Source: an uncultured Caldilineales bacterium
GTDB taxonomy: Bacteria > Chloroflexota > Anaerolineae > JAAEKA01
NCBI GenBank assembly: GCA_937907455.1
Contig: CALESQ010000047.1
Coordinates: forward strand, 1-60,910
Direction of reading: 5' to 3'
DNA length: 60,910 nucleotides
Below are positions 34,596 to 41,172 of this stretch, piece after piece. The notes beneath the pieces are model-generated. The model had not been told where the DNA came from. It made no database searches and was given only the letters and a program-made list of their open reading frames with translations. Both the position numbers and the translations under genes were made by a program. Position 1 is the stretch's first letter, and each line of letters opens with the position of its first letter.

Positions 34596-35720
34596 ATGAT
34601 TTCTTTTACTCCTCCTTTTCCTTCTCGCCGGCTGGTGCTGAAGCTGGGCACCAGCGTGCTGACCGCGGGGTCGCCTCAGCTTAATCGTCCGCGCATTCTT
34701 GATCTGACGCGGCAATGCGCCGCGCTGCACGCGGCTGGCGTGGAGGTGATTGTCGTCAGCTCCGGTGCCATTCGTGCCGGGCGCGAACGGCTGGCCGCGC
34801 ACACCCTGTCGCAAGGCATTCCCGCCAAGCAGATGTTGGCTGCCGTAGGCCAAAGTCGTCTGATGGCCTGTTACGAGCAGTTTTTCGATATCTACGGGAT
34901 CATTGTGGGACAAGTGCTGCTCACCCGGGCCGATCTGGATCAGCGCAGCCGCTATCTGAATGCCCGCGATACGCTGCAAGCCCTGCTGGCCGAACGCATT
35001 GTACCCATCATCAATGAAAATGATGCCGTGTCTACCGAAGAGATCAAGCTGGGCGACAACGACAACCTTTCGGCGCTGGTCGCTAACCTGGTGGAGGCCG
35101 ATCTGTTGCTGATCCTCACCGACCAGCAGGGGTTGTTCACCGCAGATCCTCGCACCGACCCCGCCGCGCAGCTCATTCCTGAGGTCAGAGCGGTAGATGC
35201 GGCCCTGCGCGCAGCCGCGGGCGGCTCACGTAGCGGGTTGGGCACAGGTGGCATGAGCACCAAGCTGGCCGCTGCTGAATTGGCCCAGCGCGGCGGGGCC
35301 GAGGTGGTGATCGCCGCGGGCAGTGTGGACGATGTGGTGCTGCGCGTGGCGCGCGGTGAGCGCGTGGGTACGCGTTTTCACGCGCTGGCTAATCGCCTGG
35401 AAAGCCGCAAGCGCTGGCTGCTGGGCGGGCCGGCTCCCGCGGGCAGTTTGATGGTAGATGCCGGCGCGGCCGCGGCTTTGCTGGCTCAGGGACGCAGCTT
35501 GCTGCCGGTGGGGATCACCCGCGTGCAGGGCGATTTTACCCGCGGCGACACCGTGCGTATCTGCACGGCTGACGGACAGGAGATCGCCCGCGGCCTGGTG
35601 CGCTATGGCGCGGCCTCGCTGCAACAGATCAAGGGGCGGCGTTCCGAGGAGATTGCCGCCATTCTCGGCTACGAAAACAGCCCCGAAGTGGTGCATCGCG
35701 ACGATCTGGTGTTGTTGTAG
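34596..35720 (+). CDS. proB: Glutamate 5-kinase
   Basis: 374 residues: an amino-acid-kinase domain (LVLKLGTSVLT, VIVVSSGAIRAGRERL, INENDAVSTEEIKLGDND, GLGTGGMSTKLAAAELA) and a C-terminal PUA domain (about 280-365). It makes glutamyl-5-phosphate from glutamate and ATP, the first and proline-inhibited step of proline synthesis. proA follows, but is separated by a glycosyltransferase gene and its own promoter. Confidence 0.96.
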   Translation: MISFTPPFPSRRLVLKLGTSVLTAGSPQLNRPRILDLTRQCAALHAAGVEVIVVSSGAIRAGRERLAAHTLSQGIPAKQMLAAVGQSRLMACYEQFFDIYGIIVGQVLLTRADLDQRSRYLNARDTLQALLAERIVPIINENDAVSTEEIKLGDNDNLSALVANLVEADLLLILTDQQGLFTADPRTDPAAQLIPEVRAVDAALRAAAGGSRSGLGTGGMSTKLAAAELAQRGGAEVVIAAGSVDDVVLRVARGERVGTRFHALANRLESRKRWLLGGPAPAGSLMVDAGAAAALLAQGRSLLPVGITRVQGDFTRGDTVRICTADGQEIARGLVRYGAASLQQIKGRRSEEIAAILGYENSPEVVHRDDLVLL

Positions 35721-35743
35721 CTGCCGGATAAAGACGAGGGTGT

Positions 35744-37366
35744 ATGGAGACGACACACTATTCATCACAAGCGCGGGGGTGGCAGACCGATGTCCTGCTG
35801 CTGGGGCTGTTGCTGCTTGGTACGGCGCTGTTTGCGCGCCTGGCTGTGCCGTTCAACGTGCATCCCGAGGAAGACGCCGCCATTTTGATGCGCTATGTTC
35901 AGCATTTGGCTGGGGGGCACGGCGTGGTGTGGAACATTGGGCAGGCGCCGGTGGATGGAGCCACCGACTTTTTGTTGGTGCTGCTGGCCGCTGGGCTGAT
36001 GCGTTTGGGGATGACGGTAGAGCAAGCCGTGCGCTCCCTGGACATAGCCGCGCACGGCCTGACGGTGGTGCTGGTTTATGTGGCATTGCGTCGGCTGCAT
36101 CGCGCCCCGCAGTGGGCTGCCTTTGCCTCCGCGCTTTACCTGGCGGTGGGGCCGGGGCTGTATTATGCGGCTGCGGGCTTTGGCACACCGTTGTTTGCCC
36201 TGGCGGCCTGCCTCACCTGGTGCTTTGCCTGGCTGAGTGTGCAGCAACCGACGCGGCGGGGCTGGGCCTGGCTGTTTGCGGCATGTGGCCTGCTTGCCGG
36301 CTTGATGCGCCCGGAAGGTGTGTTGCTGACGCTGCTGATGTTGGCATCCATCGGCCTGTTTTACGGCTGGAGAACGCTGCATCGCCCCTTGTTGGCCGTG
36401 CTGCTGGTTTTTGGGCTGCTGGGTGGCGCGTTCTTTGTTTGGCGCTGGAGCTATTTCGGCCATCCGTTGCCCACGCCGTTCATCAAAAAGGGTGGCGGTG
36501 CGCTTTATCTGAACGGCCTGCTGGTGTCGCTGAAAAGCACGCTGTGGCTGGCTGCGCCGCTGCTGCCGTTGATGGCACTGGGCGCACGCGCGCGCGCGAC
36601 GCTGCGCAGCACGCTGTTTTATTTGCTGCCGGTGGCTGGCTTTGTTCTCTTGTTTCTCTTTTTATCCGATGAAATGAACTTTGGTGGACGCTTTCAGTAC
36701 GCCACCCTGCCCATGCTGCTGGTTTCCTGGTTTAGCTCGGTTGCCGGTCTCGACGCGGCCTTGCGGTTGCCTGCATGGGCTACGCTGTCGCCGCGCCTGC
36801 GGCTGACATTGGGGCTGGTCGCACTGCTGCTGCTGGCCGGGCTGCTTGGCTACATGCAGATGTTCAACGGTTCGTTGGCGCTCAGCCGCAGCGATGGGCG
36901 TTACGATGCGGCTATCAGCCTGCGTGCCTATGCTGACGACGGGCTGACGCTGGTCACTTCGGAAGCGGGGCTGTTGCCGCTCTATTCGGGCTGGCGCACG
37001 GTGGATGCCTGGGGGCTGAACGATGTGCAGATCGCGCGCGCTGGTCTCACCTGGGAGCGGCTGGACGCCGAGCAGCCCGCGGTGATTATGTTCCATGCCT
37101 TCTTTTCACCGCTGGCCGAGCAGCCCGGCAACACTCCCTGGCAACGTATGACGCGCCTGCTACGCAGCTATGCCGAGGCGCGCGGCTATGTGCTGGCTGC
37201 GGCTTACGGCATCAACCCGCTGGATACGCACTACTACTATGTGCGTGCCGGTTTGCCCCAAAGCGCCGAGATCATCGCCCGGCTGCGCGGCCTGGAGAGT
37301 AGCTACAGCTATTATGGGCGGCGCGCGTCAGTGGTGAACTACGCCGACCTGCGTCGTGTGCCTTGA
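35744..37366 (+). CDS. GT39-like polytopic membrane glycosyltransferase
   Basis: 540 residues with about 10 membrane helices. Near the N-terminus NVHPEEDAAILMRYVQHLAG contains the acidic pair (Glu43, Asp44) expected on the first extracytoplasmic loop of GT-C enzymes, followed by HGVVWNIGQAPVDGATDFLL, a pattern seen in arabinofuranosyl-/mannosyltransferase-like proteins of actinobacteria and Chloroflexota. A C-terminal soluble part of about 140 residues lies outside. It probably uses a polyprenyl-phosphate sugar. It sits between proB and proA, so its placement is odd for its function. Confidence 0.7.
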   Translation: METTHYSSQARGWQTDVLLLGLLLLGTALFARLAVPFNVHPEEDAAILMRYVQHLAGGHGVVWNIGQAPVDGATDFLLVLLAAGLMRLGMTVEQAVRSLDIAAHGLTVVLVYVALRRLHRAPQWAAFASALYLAVGPGLYYAAAGFGTPLFALAACLTWCFAWLSVQQPTRRGWAWLFAACGLLAGLMRPEGVLLTLLMLASIGLFYGWRTLHRPLLAVLLVFGLLGGAFFVWRWSYFGHPLPTPFIKKGGGALYLNGLLVSLKSTLWLAAPLLPLMALGARARATLRSTLFYLLPVAGFVLLFLFLSDEMNFGGRFQYATLPMLLVSWFSSVAGLDAALRLPAWATLSPRLRLTLGLVALLLLAGLLGYMQMFNGSLALSRSDGRYDAAISLRAYADDGLTLVTSEAGLLPLYSGWRTVDAWGLNDVQIARAGLTWERLDAEQPAVIMFHAFFSPLAEQPGNTPWQRMTRLLRSYAEARGYVLAAAYGINPLDTHYYYVRAGLPQSAEIIARLRGLESSYSYYGRRASVVNYADLRRVP

Positions 37367-37390
37367 CGGCAAAGGCAGATCACCTATAAT
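37363..37390 (+). promoter_or_regulatory. Promoter for proA
   Basis: TTGACG (37363-37368), 16 bp, TATAAT (37385-37390). The -35 overlaps the end of the glycosyltransferase gene. The 130-bp leader before proA contains a possible short frame (ATG at 37389) discussed under findings. Confidence 0.7.
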
Positions 37391-37524
37391 GGGAAAATAC
37401 GACGACCAACCCGCGGTCTTTCGCAGGAATGTTCCGATGTTAGCCAGTTGCAGGCCCTGGAAGAAGATATTCGCATTGAGATAGCTCGTCCCAATTGGGC
37501 AGCGTTGATTAGGAAGAGTTTGCC

Positions 37525-38820
37525 ATGACCTTATCTCCCCTTACCGACTTGGGCCGGCGCGCCAAAATGGCTGCACGCCTGCTGGCTATCGCCCCGACGG
37601 CGCAGAAAAACGCCGCACTGCTGGCTATCGCTGCCGAGATGGAGCAGCAACAACAGGCTGTTTTGGCGGCCAATGCGTTGGATGTAGCTGATGGTGCGGC
37701 TGCGGGCCTTTCTGCGGCGCTGCTGGACCGGTTGATGCTCAACCCGGCGCGGCTGAACGCTATGGCCGCGGATGTGCGTCAGGTGGCGGCCCTGCCCGAC
37801 CCCGTGGGTCAGGAATTTGATGGCCGTACCTTGCCCAATGGCCTGCGTGTGGCTCGTCGCCGCACTCCCCTGGGTGTGCTGGGGGTGATCTACGAAGCGC
37901 GACCTAATGTGACCATTGACGTGGCTGCGCTCAGCCTGAAGACGGGCAATGCCGCGATTCTGCGCGGCGGCAAGGAAACACTGCGCAGCAATCTGGCGTT
38001 GGCCGCGGTGATCCGGCAAGCCCTGCAAACCACCGGCCTGCCCGCCGATGCCATTCTCTATCTGGAAAATACGGACCGCAGTTTGATCACCGGGTTGCTG
38101 CGCTTGGATGCCTATGTGGATATGATCATTCCACGCGGCGGCGCAGCATTACACAAACTCTGCCGCGAGCAGGCCACTGTGCCGGTGATGACCGGTGGCC
38201 TGGGCATTTGCCATCTTTTTGTAGACCTTAGCGCTAATCAGCCCAAGGCGCTGGAGATCATCCACAACGCCAAGACACAGCGTCCCAGCGTGTGCAATGC
38301 TCTGGACACGGTGTTGGTACACCGCGCCGTTGCCGTTGAGTTCTTGCCAGGACTGGCCGCACGGCTGGCAGCCGATGGGGTGGAGCTGCGTGCTGATCCC
38401 ACGGCGCACGTTATTTTGCAGCGTGCCCTGGCTCATCACGCCGGGCTGAGCGATCACGGCTTGCGCCTGCTTCCCGCCGGGCCGGATGACTTCGATCAAG
38501 AGTGGATGCGCCTGGTGCTGGGCATCAAGGTGGTGGGCGATATGGACGAAGCCATCGAGCATATTGCTGCCCACAGCACTGCGCATTCTGATGGCATTCT
38601 CACCGAGGACTACAGCAACGCCATGCGTTTTATCAACGCCGTAGACAGTGCCGCGGTGTTTGTCAACGCCAGCACGCGCTTTAACGACGGCGGTCAGCTT
38701 GGCTTGGGCGCAGAGGTGGCGGTGAGTACGCAGAAGCTCCACGCCCGCGGGCCGATGGGCCTGCAAGAGCTGACTACCTACAAGTGGGTGGTGTTCGGTG
38801 ATGGGCAGGTGCGGGCTTGA
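37525..38820 (+). CDS. proA: Gamma-glutamyl phosphate reductase
   Basis: 431 residues of the aldehyde-dehydrogenase superfamily. Features are VIYEARPNVTIDVAALSLKT, NAAILRGGKE, the catalytic cysteine in TQRPSVCNALDTVLVH, and FVNASTRFNDGGQLGLGAEV. It reduces glutamyl-5-phosphate to glutamate-5-semialdehyde with NADPH. Full length. It works with proB 1.8 kb upstream. Confidence 0.97.
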   Translation: MTLSPLTDLGRRAKMAARLLAIAPTAQKNAALLAIAAEMEQQQQAVLAANALDVADGAAAGLSAALLDRLMLNPARLNAMAADVRQVAALPDPVGQEFDGRTLPNGLRVARRRTPLGVLGVIYEARPNVTIDVAALSLKTGNAAILRGGKETLRSNLALAAVIRQALQTTGLPADAILYLENTDRSLITGLLRLDAYVDMIIPRGGAALHKLCREQATVPVMTGGLGICHLFVDLSANQPKALEIIHNAKTQRPSVCNALDTVLVHRAVAVEFLPGLAARLAADGVELRADPTAHVILQRALAHHAGLSDHGLRLLPAGPDDFDQEWMRLVLGIKVVGDMDEAIEHIAAHSTAHSDGILTEDYSNAMRFINAVDSAAVFVNASTRFNDGGQLGLGAEVAVSTQKLHARGPMGLQELTTYKWVVFGDGQVRA

Positions 38821-38893
38821 GAGCGGTAATCGGTGAGCTGTGGTTGGCCTCTTGGGGATGGTTGCTGATCTCCGACCGAGCCAACGAAAGACT

Positions 38894-39865
38894 ATGACTT
38901 TATTGAAATCCTTGCTGAAATGGGGAATTGCCGCGGGGGTGGCAACGGTGGCTTATGCCCGCTGGGTAGAGCGCTTGTGGGTGCAGGTCACGCGTACGCG
39001 CTTGCGGCTGGCCGCACCCGGCATCCCCGCTGAAGGCCTGCGCATCCTGCATATCTCTGATATGCACTTCACCGGCCACGGCCTGATCGAGCGCTGGAAG
39101 ATCGAACACACTTTGCGCCTGTTGGCCGCGGAACCGCTTGACCTGATTGCAGTTACCGGTGATTTTGTCCACGATGACGGCGGCATAGATGCTGCGCTGA
39201 ACTTCATCGCCCGTCTACCGCGGCCACGGCTGGGCACCTTCGCCTGTCTGGGTAATCATGACTACGCTTCGTACAGTTGGTTTGGCCCGGCGCGCACGGC
39301 CTGGCGCGAGGCGCCCCCCGGCCAGCAATGGCAGCACGCCACCAAACGCACGTTGGAAATGGTGAGCCGCGTGATCACCAACGACCGGCTGTATCTGGGC
39401 GAGTACGTTAACGATCTGGATACTTTGCGCGGCCGGCTGGCGGAACAGGGCATTCATCTGCTGGAAAACAGCAACCTGCGCGTGCAGCAGCAGGGGGCCG
39501 ATCTTTGGCTGGCTGGCCTGGATGACCTGATGGAGGGCACGCCCAACCTCGGCGCGGCTATGCAGGATATGCCCACCGACGGCGCATTACGCATTTTGCT
39601 GGCCCATAACCCCGATCTGATGCTGGAACCGCACTTACAGCAGGTAGACCTGGCACTGTGTGGTCATGTGCATGGCGGCCAAATTCGCTTGCCGTTGCTT
39701 GGCTCACCGCACACTCAGGGCACGCATTTGTCGCGTCGTCGCTCGTCCGGCTGGTTTCAGTACGGCTGCGCCGCCACTTATATTGCCCGCGGCCTGGGGG
39801 AGGGCATTCGCTTGCGCTTCAACTGCCGCCCCGAAGTGACTCTCATCACCGTGGAACGCGCCTGA
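38894..39865 (+). CDS. Membrane-anchored metallophosphoesterase (YkuE-like)
   Basis: 323 residues from the ATG at 38894. A short N-terminal hydrophobic segment (about 5-22) and a calcineurin-type domain with all binuclear-metal motifs: HISDMHFTG, VTGDFVHDD, LGNHDY, LAHNPD and CGHVHGGQIR. YkuE-like enzymes act on lipid-linked phosphates such as UDP-diacylglucosamine or lipid A precursors, or on phosphodiesters. It ends before a bidirectional terminator. Confidence 0.88.
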   Translation: MTLLKSLLKWGIAAGVATVAYARWVERLWVQVTRTRLRLAAPGIPAEGLRILHISDMHFTGHGLIERWKIEHTLRLLAAEPLDLIAVTGDFVHDDGGIDAALNFIARLPRPRLGTFACLGNHDYASYSWFGPARTAWREAPPGQQWQHATKRTLEMVSRVITNDRLYLGEYVNDLDTLRGRLAEQGIHLLENSNLRVQQQGADLWLAGLDDLMEGTPNLGAAMQDMPTDGALRILLAHNPDLMLEPHLQQVDLALCGHVHGGQIRLPLLGSPHTQGTHLSRRRSSGWFQYGCAATYIARGLGEGIRLRFNCRPEVTLITVERA

Positions 39866-39898
39866 ACGATCTGCGTATCCTTTATTGGCATGTCATAA

Positions 39899-39946
39899 AA
39901 AGCCGAAGCCCTGATCAATACTAAAATTGATCAGGGCTTCGGCTTT
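39899..39946. terminator. Long bidirectional terminator
   Basis: A perfect inverted repeat with 21-bp arms (39899-39919 and 39926-39946) and a 6-nt loop. The outer ends are AAAGCC and GGCTTT, so U-rich tails arise in both directions. It lies between the plus-strand phosphoesterase gene and the minus-strand rplY with its repeat array. Confidence 0.88.
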
Positions 39947-39988
39947 ATAAGCGTTGAGAGATTGACAGCCAGAGCCACATGTCCTGAT

Positions 39989-40311
39989 GCTCGGGCCGGA
40001 GTTTTTAGGATGGCTTGCTCGGGCCGGTCTCCAGACCGTGCCCGATGCCGGACTCGGTCTGAAGATTGAGAACCATCCCGGAGAGGCCGGCCGGAGCTTT
40101 GGTTGCCAATCTCTTGAGTATCTTGCTGCTCGGGCCGGAGTTTTTAGGATGGCTTGCTCGGGCCGGTCTCCAGACCGTGCCCGATGCCGGACTCGGTCTG
40201 AAGATTGAGAACCATCCCGGAGAGGCCGGCCGGAGCTTTGGTTGCCAATCTCTTGAGTATCTTGCTGCTCGGGCCGGTCTCCAGACCGTGCCCGATGCCG
40301 GACTCGGTCTG
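39989..40311. repeat. 139-bp tandem repeat array
   Basis: Two apparently identical 139-bp units (39989-40127 and 40128-40266) and a partial third (40267-40311). Each unit holds the palindrome CGGTCTCCAGACCG embedded in a block (GCTCGGG, CGGTCTCC, GACCGTGCCCG) shared with the 57-bp array at 1-393. The array starts 17 bp past the rplY stop. It is non-coding by appearance; together with the terminator at 39899-39946 it fills the 463-bp intergenic gap. Confidence 0.93.
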
Positions 40312-40328
40312 GCGCTTCTTGACGGCTG

Positions 40329-40976
40329 TTATTTCTCAGCGTCCTTACGGCGCTCGTTGATGATCTCAACTTCGCCTGTGGTTTCGCTGGCTTCTTCATC
40401 ATCGGCATGGGCCGCGGCGCGTGACAAACTCATCTGCAGCACTGGCTCATCGCCGCTGTCGGCATGGGCCAGCGCTACGCCTGACGGCAATTTCAGGTCG
40501 CGTGCATAGATGCGATCGTGTACATCGGCCATACCGGTCACATCCACTTCGATGGCGTGCGGCAGGTCATCGGGCAGGCAACTGATTTCGATGCTGTCGG
40601 CGTTTTGCAGCAGCATGGCTCCCAGCTCAATCGCCGGCGCGTGGCCAACGACATGCAGGGGTATGGCCATCGTGATCTTCTGGTTGCTGGCCACGCGCAC
40701 AAAATCCACATGCAGCAGATTGCGGCGCACCGGATGGCGTTGCAGCTCGCGGATCAGGACACGGGTATTGCCGAAGCCTTCGCCTTGCAGCGTCAGCAGG
40801 TTGCTAGTGCCGCCCTTGCTCAGCATGCGTTCAAACTCGCGTGCCGGCAGTTGTACCATCTGCGACGGCTGAGTGCCGCCATAGATTACAGCGGGCACCA
40901 TGCCCTCGGCGCGCAGGTGGCGGGCCTTGTGGCCGGTGGCGTTGCGCGGCTCGATTTGCAGGGTAAAATCGTCCAT
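40329..40976 (-). CDS. rplY: Ribosomal protein bL25, Ctc/TL5 form
   Basis: 215 residues. The N-terminal 5S-rRNA-binding domain (about 1-95) has ATGHKARHLRAEGMVPAVIY, LHVDFVRV, and the C-terminal TL5 domain (about 96-185) has SIEISCLPDDLPHAIEVDV, ending in an acidic tail. bL25 binds 5S rRNA in the large subunit; the long form is also known as general stress protein Ctc. The start follows a GAGAGG site. Confidence 0.95.
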   Translation of the reverse strand: MDDFTLQIEPRNATGHKARHLRAEGMVPAVIYGGTQPSQMVQLPAREFERMLSKGGTSNLLTLQGEGFGNTRVLIRELQRHPVRRNLLHVDFVRVASNQKITMAIPLHVVGHAPAIELGAMLLQNADSIEISCLPDDLPHAIEVDVTGMADVHDRIYARDLKLPSGVALAHADSGDEPVLQMSLSRAAAHADDEEASETTGEVEIINERRKDAEK

Positions 40977-41172
40977 AAAAAACCTCTCTGTATCGTTCTC
41001 TGCCCGCCGCGGTGCAGCAAGGGCCGTTGATCACTGGGTAAATGCACCGGCTCGCTTTGGGCCAGCGCAGTTGGCCCGCTCCCATCTACGGCAGGGCGCG
41101 GGCCAGTTCTGCTATTCTAGCCGAACTTGGTTGATTCGTCAAAACATCGAATGCTGTGGTAGCATAACCTGC

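Noticed and set aside
39989..40311. CRISPR array or coding sequence in the 139-bp repeats.
   Set aside because: Units are identical tandem duplications without spacers; the frames are repeat-derived.
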